Shown here in pieces: positions 1 through 12,670 of a stretch of DNA of 64,000 nt (its first letter is position 1; every line of letters begins with the position of its first letter). Where the stretch lies: positions 2,852,001-2,916,000 of the forward strand of contig CAUJLY010000002.1 in NCBI GenBank assembly GCA_963281155.1, written 5' to 3'. Position numbers and translations under genes: made by a program. The notes under the pieces are model-generated. The model had not been told where the DNA came from. It did no database searches and saw nothing but the letters and a program-made list of their open reading frames with translations. Source of the stretch: Rhabditophanes sp. KR3021 (taxonomy: Eukaryota > Nematoda > Chromadorea > Rhabditida > Alloionematidae).

Positions 1-737
1 TTATAACTTACAATATCTCCATGAAAGGTGCCATAATCAAGTCTATTACAAATTATTTGATAGTCAATCATTTGGAACCTTTTCATCATCATTTAATTCA
101 CACCATTTTTCATACTCCATTTGGTCATGGTAATTTTGATATCTGTCATTAGAACTCCTATTTTAATTATGATATTTCTAGTGCAAATAATTAAGATTCC
201 TCAGCAAAACTAAATGAAATACTGTTAATGAATAAAAAATTGTTCCATATCTCAATAGTGATATTAATCAAGGAAATAGATCACAGATACGTAAGAGACT
301 ACAGATATGCAATTAGATGATACATATGATCAAATTGTAGGTAGCCGAATTACATGTCTGATAAAAACGTTTTGGATTCTTGCTATTCTTACAAGAAGTC
401 AGTGAATGTGAATGGTTAGTTTAATAGAAATCGTTTATTTTTCTGAAGATTCAGAAATCAAGACTCTACTTATGAGAGGAGAAGTAATATTTAAAGTAAA
501 AGACAATATTGAGAAATGTGTGTATAAATAAAATTTGGCATTATGGAAATATGTAATTAGTTGAATTTTACATATCTTTTGGATGTATGGACTCGACAAA
601 ATGAGTTGTCATTTGGCTTAATTCAGATATATTTGTTGATATATAATTTAAATTGATTTTCATATTATTAATTTTTACAATTCTATGTAATACAAATATA
701 CTAAGAAATAAATAAATGAGTAATTCAGTTAATTCAG
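1..737. other. Intergenic, no gene seen
   Basis: AT-rich sequence downstream of the 3' end of the first minus-strand gene. I see no reading frame with coding character, no RNA gene and no clear repeat. Confidence 0.6.
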
Positions 738-3288
738 TTAATTTTGCTTCGAAAATTGAAAGACAGGATATGAAATAGAAGTGTCTTGTCGCTTGGATCG
801 GTGTTTTTTATCACTTCCACAGACATATTCTACAAGTTGTGGAAATTGCTTATTGTCATTGTAATTATCAATGTGTTGAAGGGTGCCAATATATGTTGAG
901 CAAATGAAAAGATATTGTGGACCATCAGAAGCTGTTAAGGTGTGCAAGTTTTCTTTGACTTTTTTTGTATCGTCAATTTTGTCTAAATAAAATGTGACAA
1001 GAGGCAAACCATAGGTGTCACGAAGAAGGTGTTCAATGCGAGTCGTTGATGGATCTTTTGAGTCGGCGTAAAGAACTGCGGGTAGTCGTTTGATCTAAAA
1101 AAAGCAATTATAATTATATACCTTATAAATATTTGTTATTTTAAAAGGTAATATTTGCACAAATAATTACACTCTCATATCTAAATTGTAGTTATTATTT
1201 TAATGTCAGGTCATATATAATGGACTAAACCGGTTCCATTTAAACTTTTTACTTTAAATTGACTCACTTGTTGTGTTAGGGCGGTAATTGATGTCTGAGA
1301 TTCGATATCATCAGTATTAGATGTCTGAATTTCGTTTGATTTTTTGTATGAAGTAGAAGGACCTGATAATTTATTGTCGTTCTCAAAGTTATTGCTTTCA
1401 TCTTCAACTTCTGGGTAGATTGATTTTTGTTCATTTGGATTGTAGATGGATTCTGGTTCAGGAGCTGTTTCAACGGTTTTATGTTCTTCATAACTGCTTT
1501 TAGCATAAGATTCTTGTGGATATGAAGGGTTCGAAGTTTCTTGTAGATTGTAACTGTCTGTTTGAGGAATTGGTTGTGGTGGTTGTCTGGGTAATGGATC
1601 TGGTTGTTGAGCCGTCACCATATAAGTTGAGTGTTCTTCAACGGGAGGTGGTTGGGTTGCGGAAACTCTTTCTTGAAAAATTATCTCAGGAGCAGGAGTT
1701 GTAGCTACTCGTGGAGGCATAGTTATCCTCTCCCCATTATATGAATTACTGGGATAAACAACAGTCTGAACTGGGGATGGTAATGACGCAGGAATATTTT
1801 GGTAATTATATTTGTAAGTCGCTGGTGGTGGTGCAGGATTATAATTAGAATGTGCAAGTTCTTTATTGTAATCTCCACTATAAGCAGGCGCACTAGTTGC
1901 TACTGGAGGTACATACGAATAAGGTGATGGATTAGAAGGTTGCTGAGACGCCGGATAAGAAGGCTGTTGTGGAGATGGATAAGCAGGTTGGGGCTGAGTT
2001 TGGGGTTGAATTTGTGGTTGAGTTTGTGGTTGAGTTTGTGGTTGTGATGCCGGTTGATGGCCGCTCAGTGCCGAATATGTTTGTCCTTGTTGTGGTTGTT
2101 GAGATTGATAAGCAGGGTATGTTTGTGGTGTCGGTGATGGATTATTAACAGAGTAAGAAGATTGCGGCGAAGGAACTCCGTAGTTTGAAGCAGGAGGATA
2201 CGAAGGTTGTTGCCCATTATAAACTGTTTGCTGTTGCTGAGCATTATTAGGTTGTTCATAACCAGAAGATTGGCTGGTCAAAGCAGTTTGATAAGTTGAA
2301 TGAGGGGAAGAAGGCTGGGATTCAATAGGATAACCAGATTGTGACAAAACAGTTTGTTGTGGTGATGAAACAGTTTGATGTGGTGAAGAAGCAGTTTGCT
2401 GAGGTGACGAAACAGTTTGGTATGGTGATTGCGCAGCATAATTGGTCTGAACTGATGGTTGGGAAAGGTATGAAGTAGCAGATTTGCTTGCTTGAATTTC
2501 AGCCGTAAGTGGAGTATTAACAAAAGCACTAGTGTCTACCGGTTGACTGATTTGTGAGTAACCATTAGCGGTAGAAGGAAAAGTAAAAGTAGTTGGGACT
2601 GAAGGTTGCTGTCCAGCATTTGGTATATATGCAGATCCAATTACATCACTTTTTTTGGTTTCTCTAATCGAATACTGATTGGCTGCTTGTTGAGCATATT
2701 GTGAGGCAGCGGCAGATGTTGCAGATGCAATTTGAGAAGCATATGAAGTGCTTAATGGGTCGGATGGTTGTCCATAACTTGCCTTTGAATTTGCATTATT
2801 ACCATTATTTTGAAGTGATTCTACATATTTGACATATTGCGCAAGAACAGCAGGATCTTGAGAGCCTAAATTGTTCGCGTTAATTGGAGGTAATTGTTCA
2901 ATTGAATTTGTAGCTAAGTATGAGTTGTCGGGGCTTTGTCCAGTAGTGTAATAGGAGGCTGCTGAAGATGAGGGAAGATTAGCAAAGGCTGCAGCGAAAT
3001 CGGTTTGCTGTCTTTGTTCATTTGGAGTTGTGTAGACTCCAGGCATTGCTGCCAATTGAGCGAATCTTTGTGCGTTATATGTAGGATCATTTGATGTGGC
3101 AGCAAATGTAGTATATGGATTTCCTAAAATGAGATAATATATTATGAGATTTATTTGTAACTACCTAATTGTTGGCTTGGAGTGCCAAAAAGTTTCCCTC
3201 CGTTATTATAAAAATCATAATTTGCTTGAACTAGTAAGCCATTTACTAGGGTAAGGTAAAACAATATTAAATTTTGATAAATCGTCAT
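738..3288 (-). CDS. Secreted Gln/Pro/Ser-rich protein with C-terminal glutaredoxin-like domain
   Basis: Three exons (3288-3165, 3123-1268, 1094-738) give 778 residues; all joins are in frame with GT-AG borders. The start gives a signal peptide (MTIYQNLILFYLTLVNGLL...). Residues about 45-660 are low complexity, rich in Q, P, S, Y and T, with a 7-residue SPQQTVS-type repeat coded by four 21-bp units (about 2346-2429) and a TQPQ repeat near 2000-2045. The last exon encodes a compact domain (about 661-778) with the thioredoxin/glutaredoxin order: beta strand 'AVLYADSKDP', 'LPLVTFYLDK', then 'GPQYLFICSTYIGT', which matches the 'vPqvFIngkhIGG' region of glutaredoxins. The active-site CxxC position reads ADSKDP, so redox chemistry is unlikely. 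A basic RSKR site lies near the end. The fold is inferred from motif order; the role is unknown, possibly cuticle or extracellular matrix. Confidence 0.75.
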
Positions 3289-4716
3289 TTTCTGTAACGA
3301 ATGCAACAATGGAATAAATAGTGTTAAATTAAGATGCAAAATAATAAATAACCTACCTTGACAAGAGCGGGTTCACGAGCAGCAAATCTTTGTAATATAA
3401 TTTATATTCAATCTTTTATAAACTTTCAACTAAAATAATTCACGAGTAGTGTCAAAAAATTTAGACGTTATATTGTCAAATTATGTATTTATCTTGCATA
3501 CAATTAACAAATAAACAACCCCCAAAAAGCCTAACTTGAGCGAACTGATGTAATGGACGTCTTGCGGGATTGTATATGTAGTTTAAGAATCTGGGTTGGT
3601 CTTGACGAAGTTGGACAAACGTGTTTTCCCTTTGTGAAAGGACAATTTTTAATAGGTTTGCGAGTCTGATTGAATAAAAAAGAGAGACTTCAACACCGCT
3701 GACAATAATCACCCATAATCGTTTATACACATGTCTTCTGGGACCGGGTTCACGAATCCCGACTGATCCGCTAAGTCATTGTTTTCAAAATATATATTTT
3801 AGATTATTATGCAAGCTTTGCACATATTTACAATTATAATCTTACTGAAAACATATTCGCGTACTCTCGTGTTCAGGCTTACCTTTCAATTTTGTGTTAT
3901 GATCCTAATCACAATTTGTTTAAAACAGTTCTCTCACAATTATTAATAGTGATGCTACTATAAATATATCTGCGCTAATCACAAATTTTAAAGATCACTT
4001 TTTTAACACACACCTCCAACAAAGTAATCCACAATAAGCATCTCTAAATCTTTTAAAAAGTAGTCCTTTTTTACCAAAATAACTATTTCTGTCAAAAAAT
4101 CGCAGATATTTTTTGAAACATAGGGACATTTCAGCATCTTCAAGAAAACAACACATATTAAGATTATAAAAAAATAACATCTTAAGGAACGAACATGTTA
4201 AGATTATTAGCAATTTCGTCCTCAAGAAAACAGCAAATATTGAGATTATAAAAAAATACACACCTTCAAGATAACAACGAATATTGAGATTATTAAAATT
4301 ACATCTCCAAGAAAGAACACATATTAAGATTAAAAAATTAATCCTGTAGTAAATTAAGACAAGTTGTAAATATTCTTTTACAAAGCATATTTTATCACAC
4401 AATAACATATGTTCTGTTGAGTATGTAGCAATTATAAATAATAATATATAAAAAGATACTGGTTTACACTTGATTGAAGCCAAATTTTATTAATATCGGG
4501 AAATTACATAAAATTGAAAATACATAGATAAATTCCATTAAAACAAAATGAAAGGGCAGTTTAGGAATTCAATCAAAGGAGCTTATATACGATTAATATT
4601 GTGTGTAGATCCAGCAGTTAATTCAATGAAAAGTGTAAAGTAATTAAAATGAAGAAAACAAAGACGGAAATGCAAATTAAGAAATGTAACCGAGAAGGTA
4701 GCAACAGCTTAAGAAG
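3289..4716. other. Intergenic between glutaredoxin-like gene and lamin
   Basis: Holds the presumed promoter of the secreted Q/P-rich gene and the 3' flank of lamin. Apart from the 42-bp tandem repeat at 4139-4340 I see no supported gene. Confidence 0.5.
4139..4340. repeat. Imperfect tandem repeat, about 42-bp period, five units
   Basis: Units begin near 4139, 4181, 4221, 4263 and 4305 and share a core of the form TCAAGAAAACAACACATATT followed by AAGATTATAAAA. The spacing is 40-43 bp and the units are diverged. The long minus-strand open frame across this stretch is explained by the repeat, so I do not call it a gene. Confidence 0.75.
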
Positions 4717-7474
4717 TTACATTATAGAGCAGCTTTCTCTTCCACTTTCAGAAACACCTCTTGAGGAGTCTCCGAGTTGGCCTTGATAGTAGGCAATAAC
4801 CTTTTCAGATTGATCAAGAAGTTCGATTTTGAAGGCATCTCCAAGAGCCCATTGTTGAGATTTCATGACCAAAACTGATGGCGGGGAAGCTTTGACTCCG
4901 GCATCGCTGGAGTAAACAGTGACGCTTTCTCCGTGAGCAAATTGGTGTTTGTTGTTAAATTTGTAAATCATATCCTTGTCAGTTGATGAACATTTAAGTT
5001 TGTAAGTGTCGAGGCAGACTGCTCCAGTTCCCTTGTATTTGACGGTGATAAAACGGCCATCGACGTCAACATCAGCGATTTCGAGATCTCCAAAACTTTC
5101 AGCAATATTGTTGTAGTTTTGGATGACGGTAATCTTTTGAGAAGCACTAGTAGCAGCTGGAGTACCACGACTGGTCTCTTGAATTTCCTCATCATCCTCA
5201 TAGTCTACTCTTGCTCTCTTGTGAGACTTTTTAGGTGCACTGCTGAAGATATTTCTAAATACTGACCCAGTAAAGGAAGTACTCTGAGCAGCCTTAGCTT
5301 GGGATGTGTGGAGCATTGAAGCATTTTGAGAAATGTTAAGACGGGTTTCTTCTCCTTCCAAGAGACGACGGTAAGCATCTAATTCCATGTCGAGCTGGAC
5401 CTTGATGTCCATAAGGTCTTGATATTCGACCATGAGTTTGCTGTTATCATTTAAAATCTCATTAATGTAGTCGTCCTTTTGAGCGAGACGTTGTTCGAGA
5501 TCACTGTGCATTAGTGAAAGTTTGTCTTGAGCGTCTTGCAGTTGTTTCTTTAGAAGAGCAATTTCACTAGCATTGGTAAGACTAGAAGACTCAATGTTGG
5601 ACAATTTGATTCTGTAGTGAGCAGCTTCCTCTTGGGCTTTGGTGGCGTTTTCGCGAGCACGCTTGATATTAGCATTGGCCTCAGACAGCTTTTGGTTGTA
5701 CATTTCCTCAATTTCGCCTCTGTTGGCTTGGAACTTGGAGGCATATTGTGCTCTCAACGCATCCATTTGCTCCTGGAATTGAGATTCGTATTTGTTTTCA
5801 ACATCCTTGGAGATGGCAGTCAACTCAGCAGTACGTTTTTTCTTCAACTCAAAAACCTCTGATGAATGAGTTCTGTTAGCAAAGGCCAACTTCTCCTTAA
5901 GAAGTTTGATTTCAGCTTCCAAATTTTGAACTCTGACGGCATAATCGTCCGCTTCTTGTTGACTTCTTTCAAGGTTATTTCTCAAAGTGTCTGTTTCATT
6001 CTTCAAAGAGGAGGCTTTAGCCATAGCACGGTCACGCTCAACTTTGAAAGTAACGTTGTCTGAAGTCAATTGCTCCATTCGATCCCTTGAATATTAATTA
6101 ATGCGATGTTACATTGAATCGACTGTATAGCAACAGTATCTTTAATATTTTAAGCTCTTTACGTGTCATGTATTTAACTCATATTAATCAAGCCTCTTGT
6201 TTTAGTTGCTTAAAGATCCACTCATTCTTGAGGTTTATTTTGTCTAAGAATGGATAGATAAAAAGGTAACAAGCCAAACAAAAGCGGCCTGGAAATATTG
6301 CTCCACTCATGAAGAATGGTAGCTTAGAGGTTGGGGAAAGCGGGTTACAAAAGTTAATGTAAAACAATTCAGACATTGACCCTGCTTTTAATCTATTCGA
6401 TAGTGATTCGGATTTAGTTCTTGCCAAGTATATGACAAAAGAGAGGTCTTCCTGGTCAAATCGCAAAAATATATGTTGTTACCATTTATGAAAGAAACAA
6501 CGGGGAAATAGGCTTTATTTGAATGTAAAAAGGGCGGGTCTTGCTTTAACTATGCTACAAACTTAATCACCCTTGAAAGAAAAAGAAGATGACTTCCGCA
6601 AGTCCAAGAAGCACTCCCCTGCTATAAGAGAGAATTAACCGGAATAAAAGGTGATGAGGAATGTTGGGTTTATGTAGCAATAAATGTGATAAAGCTTGGA
6701 CCAGAGTGGCAATGAAGAATGTGGTAGGCGTTATATTCTATGTCGGTGATTCTTTTTATGTCAATTGAAGAAGGATCGAACAAAAAGTGATTATAAATTT
6801 AATATTGAATGGCGATATACTCTCACTGACGAGGAAAAAGTGTTTAATGAGATTGTTGAAGCCAAGAAGAAACCAATTGTAATCAAGAAAATCTATCCCG
6901 ACAAGCTATCTTAGCTGCCAGCTTACAATATCGAACTCAGGAAAGCCCTCATCGCCTTCTTTGACTCAGATGTTTGCAGTGACAATTAGCGCTGTGGCTG
7001 AATTAGTTTAAATGATTTTCCTATTTACGACCCTTCAGAGTCAATTCTAAAACGTTTCCCCCATTTCTTTTATTTTTAAGAAATTTTGTTACCTGCAATC
7101 GGTGAGCTCAGCTTCTAATGTAGAGCACATGCGGTCTTTTTCCAATCCATATGTACTTTCGACTTCGGTCAGTTGCAATTCGAGATTTGATTTCTCACTT
7201 TCCAAACGTCTGACAGTCTAAATGTTATAAAGTTAATATGCAATATATTAATAAAACTTACTTCGATGTAAGCAGCAAGACGATTATTTAATCCACCTAA
7301 TTCGGCTTTTTCTTGGACACGAGATCTTTTCATTGGACTTCCAGTAGTATTATGGAAACTTGAACCACTGGTGAGGTTAACAGTTGATTCTTCAACTAAG
7401 CTTTCAGCTGTTGATAATTCTCTGGTGGTTTTACGTGTGGTACGTCTAGGTTTCTTTGGGGTTACAGCTGACAT
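4717..7474 (-). CDS. lmn-1: Nuclear lamin
   Basis: Exons 7474-7262, 7217-7093 and 6085-4717 join in frame to 568 residues, close to the usual nematode lamin length. The head has TP/SP sites. The rod starts with the lamin signature 'LNNRLAAYIETVRRLESEK' and ends with 'AYRRLLEGEETRL'. A nuclear localisation signal (KKSHKRARVD) follows, then an Ig-fold lamin tail domain (about 430-540), then a C-terminal CaaX box, CSIM, for farnesylation. The protein forms the nuclear lamina. The start is the first Met before the TP-rich head (MSAVTPKKPRR); upstream in-frame sequence is hydrophobic and AT-rich and probably 5' UTR. The second intron, 1,007 bp, is far longer than its neighbours and carries an antisense GIY-YIG-like relic. 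Identification is very secure. Confidence 0.97.
6200..6990 (+). pseudogene. Decayed GIY-YIG-like element, copy A (lamin intron, antisense)
   Basis: Lies in the 1,007-bp lamin intron on the opposite strand. Broken frames give, in order: 'KIYVVTIYERNNGE' (6466-6507), the Cys motif 'FECKKGGSC' (6518-6544), 'IFYVGDS' (about 6731-6751) and 'KVFNEIVEAKKKPIVIKKIY' (6837-6896), with at least one frameshift and several stops. The same order occurs in the copy at 58305-58997, where the first block reads 'KRVIVAEYEPNDSKG'. The YVG and late-strand pattern resembles LEM-3/ANKLE1 GIY-YIG nucleases. The 5' limit is uncertain. Confidence 0.6.
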
Positions 7475-8365
7475 TACTGATTTTACTACTATAAACAAAG
7501 AAATATTAATAAAGAAAATATGATTATATAGATTGATAAATATGAACAAACAAAGGTAATGGAATGAATAAGTAAAAGGATTATAATTAATAAAAGTTAG
7601 GAGAGTGTCTAAAAAAGTCACAGCACGGAAAATAGACGAATTAAAATGAGATATGCAACCATAGATCAGTCCGTGTCTCAGTAGAGTGGCAAATGGTCAG
7701 CAGGACCTTGATATTTGTACGCTCATACACACCGTCTCTCATCTAATTTCCCGCCATTTCTACCTACCCACTAACTATATGTCTCCCCAATTGGACCACA
7801 GATTATTATGTGGTGTTACTAATCTTTTCCTAAGGTCAATTAAACAGACATATTTACATGTATAAGGTATTTACGCCTACTTTAATGTGTGTGAAAGAAA
7901 CAAGTTAGCCGGTTAATAATGGTTCACCGACTATTTATACTGCAGTTATAATATTGTATTATATGTTTTGTCTTTACTTAGTGTTGTAGGAATGAAGAGA
8001 TTAAGATTAAAAGATGAGTATGGGTTAATTGCACGCAACTTAATTTTTACGCAACACCGAAGTTAATATACTTTCCAATGAAAATAGTATACTTTTCAAT
8101 AAAAATTAATTTTATAATAATTTTAATAACACTTACAACAGAGAAAGGTAAATATTGGGGGGAAAGAAATTGTTAATATGCATAATAAGCAAACTAAAAA
8201 ATAGCTATATTAACGACGTACCAACTATTTGATTTGAAATGGCAGGATTGCGTGCTAAAATGCTATGCGTTCACGACGAGACGCCACGTGTATCTAGTCA
8301 CAATACTTTGGCCTTTATAAAAGTAGCAAGTCTTACTATAGTGCTATTTTAGATCAAGCATAAAA
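7475..8365. other. Divergent intergenic region, lamin / cyclophilin
   Basis: About 890 bp between two divergently transcribed genes, holding both promoters. A TATA-like box lies on the cyclophilin side. No other gene seen. Confidence 0.6.
8316..8322 (+). promoter_or_regulatory. TATA-like box upstream of cyclophilin
   Basis: TATAAAA, 44-50 bp before the cyclophilin ATG and followed by a short leader. The spacing allows a start site about 25-30 bp downstream. The evidence is sequence and position only. Confidence 0.4.
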
Positions 8366-9172
8366 ATGAAAACGTTTGTATGTGTATTAGCAATTATCGC
8401 TGTTTTTGTAACTGGGTCATCTTCACAAAACACTCCAGCCAAGGGCCCAAAAGTTACTGATCAGGTAAATTAGTTGCAATTATTCATCCTTAATATTTAA
8501 CATTCAGGTTTACTTTGACATCAAAATTGGAGAAAAGGAAATTGGAAGAATTGTAATTGGTCTTTTTGGAAAGACTGTTCCAAAGACAGTTGAAAATTTC
8601 GTTACTCTTGCAACTAATCCACAGGTATGCAAAAGTTAATTATGGATAGGCAAATAATTTATTTCTTCAGGGTGAAGGTTTTTTGGGATCAATCTTCCAT
8701 AGAGTCATCAAGGACTTCATGATCCAAGGAGGAGATTTCACCGATGGTACAGGAACTGTAAGTTTTATCGCCTAAAAGCGAAAACAATAGATTGAGCATT
8801 TTTTAAAGTCTCACGAATTGACGAAAGCTTTAACATGCTTCTTCTTTTTAGGGAGGACGTAGCATCTATGGTGCCAAATTCAAAGATGAGAATTTCAAGC
8901 TTAAGCATTACGGAGCTGGATGGCTTTCAATGGCTAACTCAGGACCAGATACAAATGGATCTCAATTCTTTATTACCACCATCAAAACTTCCTGGTTAGA
9001 TGGAAAACATGTTGTGTTCGGAAAGATCATTTCTGGAATGTCCGTTGTCAGAACTATTGAATCAACCCCGACTCTTGCTGGTGACAAACCAGAAGAAACT
9101 GTCAGTATTTACGCTTGTGGAGTTCTCCCTACTACTCCATTTTCTGTTGAAAAGAGCAGTTCTGTTGAGTAG
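8366..9172 (+). CDS. Secreted/ER cyclophilin (peptidyl-prolyl cis-trans isomerase B type)
   Basis: Four exons (8366-8464, 8508-8624, 8671-8757, 8852-9172) encode 207 residues. A signal peptide ([20 protein letters not shown]) precedes one cyclophilin domain. Catalytic-core motifs are intact: '[15 protein letters not shown]' (Arg, Phe and Gln of the active site), '[18 protein letters not shown]' and '[11 protein letters not shown]' with the cyclosporin-contact Trp. The family speeds proline isomerisation during folding in the secretory pathway; closest in type to cyclophilin B and nematode CYN-5/CYN-6. The C-terminus (KSSSVE) has no KDEL-like signal, so ER retention is not shown and the protein may be secreted. 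It converges on pyridoxal kinase, with stops 115 bp apart. Confidence 0.96.
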
Positions 9173-9287
9173 TTATTTTATTTATTTTTTATTTAAATAA
9201 TAAATTTTAATAATGTGTAATGTATTTATTTTAACGTAGAATTATAAAATAGTCTGACAAATAAATGCTTAATGGCGCATTAAACCA

Positions 9288-11786
9288 TTACAATTTTTCC
9301 CATTTAACATCGATAGATGGTTGTAATATATCGTACCGACTTTGAATTAATTTGATTTCTCGGTTAACAGCCATACTCTCATCCTGACACTCAAGTCTCG
9401 TTCTCTTTAAAATAGATTGAAGCGAGGAGATGGTCTTGCAAACAGCTTTTTGGATGTCATTTTTCTCAGTATCGAGCCATGTAATTAATAGGCTCACAAA
9501 CACATCTCCCGTCCCAACACAATGCAAATCAATTTTGTTAATTTCGAATTTGTATTGCTCTAAACAACCATCTTCTTTGATTGTTGATGCGTATGCGTAA
9601 AAGACTTTCTCATTATCTGGATTCGAAATTCCGCTAGACACTACAACGCATTTGACGTTGTATTGGTTGTGTAACTTATTGATAGCATCAAAGCAGTCTT
9701 TTTCATTATCAATCTGGATTCCAGTTAATTCTGACAGCTCAAAGGCGTTTGGTGTCAAAATATCTGCTAAGTGGATGATTTCATCTCTGTAAACAGGCAT
9801 CAAATCCTTTGGAGTGTAATATTCTCCACAATCTCCTAAAATAGTTATAATTTAATAATAATGTTGATTTAAACAAATAAATCATTTATTATTAACAAGG
9901 TAATACTAATCTTACCTAAAACAGGATCACAGACATATAGAAGGTGAGGATTCCTTTGTTTCAAATCAGTTATGATTTCCTTAATTTGTTTCAAAAAGTC
10001 AACTTTCCCAACATAACCAGTTACAACATGGCTATAATTTGCTAAGTTGTTCAACTTCAACCCGTCATATAAAACAGCCAAGTCATCTTTAGTTAAGCAT
10101 TGGCCGCGTACATTTTTGTATCCTTAAAATACAATATAGTTATTGGACACTAGTATGACCTACCAGTATGATTAGAAAATTGGACTGAGTTTATGACATC
10201 AACTTCGAAACCATGCAATTGGAGTGGAAACACAGAGCATTTGTTTCCTATAAAGCACGATATAAATGAATATTACATAATTTTGATTATTTATTTTGTT
10301 CTACCATAACCCTTTTATCGTTTAGCCTTAAAAACATAGTTTATTTTAAAATGTTACCTATCATAACAATTAATTTCCCCTATATATTTAAAAAATCTGC
10401 TGAGTAAACGATCGATCAATCTCATATCGTAATCCGTTTTGCCAAGTTCTTAGTTTTTGCTTACAGAAACAAAACTGATTTTGAAGATCTTTTTACAACA
10501 TCAGGAAATCTTCATTTGATTAAAAGATTGCCAAGAGTGCACCATTCTGTACATTGTAAATGGAATTTTGCAACAGTAGATCACGCCAACATAGCAACTT
10601 GTGATGATCTTATAGATGAAAAAACTTGTCTTCAGAGCGAAGACAAACGATATGATGTTACCTGAGTTTTGTTGAATGAAACTTCAAAAGTGGAGAAATA
10701 TGAAGAAAGTGATGTGTCTGCAGCAAAATTAATGGTGTTTATGAGATGAGAATGAAGGGAAAAGTACATTGGTATCCATGTTAAAAATAACACGAATTTC
10801 GTAAAAGATTTTATGTACATGCATATGAAGCTGCAGTAAATTTGAGGGGTAATTCAATATGCTCAAAGAAAGTTGGAGTGATAATTGAATGTATCAAAGA
10901 AGGCCATGTAATTGAAATCAGATTTCTAGAGATAAATGGTAAAACATTCTATCCTCGGAAAATAGCCCTTGCAATTGAAAGAATGTACATAGGTACCGAC
11001 AATAAATTGCTACATCAGTTGCCTTTGCTAAGGATCTATATTGTACAAGAGCAAAGGAAATTTGAGGTCATTACTTAACAACTCTTACTGAGTCGCTTAT
11101 TATTCAACAAATTGTAAAGTTAGATTCCCTATTATTATCTGCTCCACAAAGATTCGAGTGTAAAAAGAAGAATTGCAATCTTTGTTTGCTTCCTCCGAGC
11201 TATTAAAAATACGCAAAAAAGAAGATTTTGGTACAGACAACATCTTCGACAGTTTTGGGTTGTTCAAAAGGCAATCTGTTATGCTGGCGAGTTAGTAAAT
11301 CAAAAATAATGAACCAACATTTCAACAAGTGCGTAGCGAAGGAAGAAAAGAACGAACTTTTTGACAGAAAAAGAGTATCATCGACCAAATAAACAAGCAT
11401 AAATTAAAAATGATTGTTGTGAAGCTATTTCAGAGGTATTTGGGAAGAATCTAAAGTACATTTCCATGAAAAGATATAAGTGGCAGGTTGCTAATTGTGA
11501 TGATGGAACATTTTCAATGAAAGAAACATATCTTCTAAACTCAACTATGCTTGTGCAATTGCCGACATTATTACTAAAAAGACCTTTGATTTGAAACTAA
11601 TTGCTTGGTCATCATTATAATTTTATTCATTTTTTTTTGACTCTTCTTTAAACATACCTAAAAATAAAATTTAATAAACTTCGATATAAATATTGATTTA
11701 CCAGCATATCCGCTAACTACATGGCTTTGAATTGTTAGTATTCTCTTGCCTGGACGTAAAGTTTTAAGCCGATCTTCAAAAGACAT
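9288..11786 (-). CDS. pdxk-1: Pyridoxal kinase
   Basis: Exons 11786-11702, 10247-10164, 10122-9916 and 9835-9288 join in frame to 307 residues. It phosphorylates pyridoxal, pyridoxine and pyridoxamine with ATP in the vitamin B6 salvage pathway, in the cytosol. Visible signatures are the N-terminal '[17 protein letters not shown]', '[17 protein letters not shown]', '[14 protein letters not shown]' and the C-terminal ribokinase-family '[12 protein letters not shown]' with the catalytic GTGD. Length and motif order fit animal PDXK. The first intron (10248-11701, 1,454 bp) is exceptionally long and contains an antisense GIY-YIG-like relic. Confidence 0.95.
10455..11600 (+). pseudogene. Decayed GIY-YIG-like element, copy B (pyridoxal kinase intron, antisense)
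   Basis: Within intron 1 of pyridoxal kinase, on the opposite strand. Frames broken by stops and shifts give '[10 protein letters not shown]' (from 10762), then '[12 protein letters not shown]' (10809-10844), then '[20 protein letters not shown]' (10866-10925), followed by '[11 protein letters not shown]'. The HAYEA block followed by this strand and helix is the pattern I know from LEM-3/ANKLE1-type GIY-YIG domains (H-x-YEA and a late Glu-containing helix). A Cys-rich motif '[11 protein letters not shown]' (11153-11185) begins what may be a second unit. This is the most diagnostic copy for the domain call. Confidence 0.65.
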
Positions 11787-12670
11787 TTTAATGGAAACTA
11801 AAAATCATTTAAATAAGAGTTTTACACAAATAATTAAAATTAAAATATATACGTTGAGAAATTTATATTTTGTCAAATAAAAATATTAATAAACGAAAAC
11901 TAAGATGCAAATTCTAGATTAAATGGCTTTTATTGTTACAAAAAGTCATTATATAATGGAATTCTCCTTTTTGATTAGATTGATGGTAAAATACGTTAGC
12001 ATTGAAAAAAGTATTTCGCTTTCCAATGAAAAAATTGTTATACGTGCTTTTGATAGCAACATCATATTACGTCAAACGCAGGAAAGCAAAATCTATCTTG
12101 TTTTGTCAAAAGACGGTTGCATGACATAAAATACAAACAATCATTTATGCTCAATTTTGTGTTTAGTTTGTGCTATTGCAGATGGTCAAGGCTTATGTTT
12201 TAATTCGTTTTCAATCTCAACAGCATCCTAAAAAGAAAAGTTTGGAAGAAAAATAAGCAGTTTTGAAATAAAATCATTTGATATTTTAAAGAGATACTTG
12301 AAAGCGATGGATTAATAGATTTAGTGTTAAAACATAATTGATGTCCGATTTATTTATTAGAAGTTGAAGCATCTACTTGTTCTTTTTTACTTTCATTAAT
12401 TTTTATTTAACAGATGTGCTTTATATGATCGTTTAATGCACTTCAACTTACACAAAATTGCATAACTATAATCTTTGTTAACTACAACTATCGTTTATAA
12501 CTACATAGGGAGAATGTTATTTTAATTTATGACAACATTTGACATCTAAATATCTAAACTAAGGAATAATTTTTGGTTGTATCATTTGTGTTCGCACTAA
12601 CAAATCGTATGTATTACACTTTATTTAATTTGAATTATTTTTTACAGTTCAATTAGAAACATTAAGAAAG
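11787..12670. other. Divergent intergenic region, pyridoxal kinase / YRDC
   Basis: About 880 bp with both promoters. A short open frame at 11923-12129 has no recognisable features and is not called. A likely splice-leader acceptor lies at 12646-12647. Confidence 0.5.
12640..12647 (+). promoter_or_regulatory. Putative trans-splice acceptor of YRDC
   Basis: A T-rich tract ending TTTTACAG, 23 bp before the ATG, with no matching upstream coding exon. This is the position expected of a spliced-leader acceptor. A 5' UTR intron is the alternative. Confidence 0.4.

Noticed and set aside
3476..3730. Minus-strand open frame of 84 codons with some coding look ('RQDQPRFLNYIYNPARRPLH').
   Set aside because: No signal peptide, domain, splice partner or conserved motif that I recognise. 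It lies in the promoter region of the downstream gene.
3730..3770. GGTTCACGAATCCC resembling a tRNA T-loop.
   Set aside because: The loop has an extra base and there is no D-arm or anticodon arm upstream on either strand.
3995..4483. Minus-strand 162-codon open frame.
   Set aside because: It runs through the 42-bp tandem repeat, which accounts for the open frame and the repeated Cys/Leu/Ile pattern.
11923..12129. Plus-strand 68-codon open frame upstream of YRDC.
   Set aside because: Low-complexity AT-rich codons and no features. It is probably chance.
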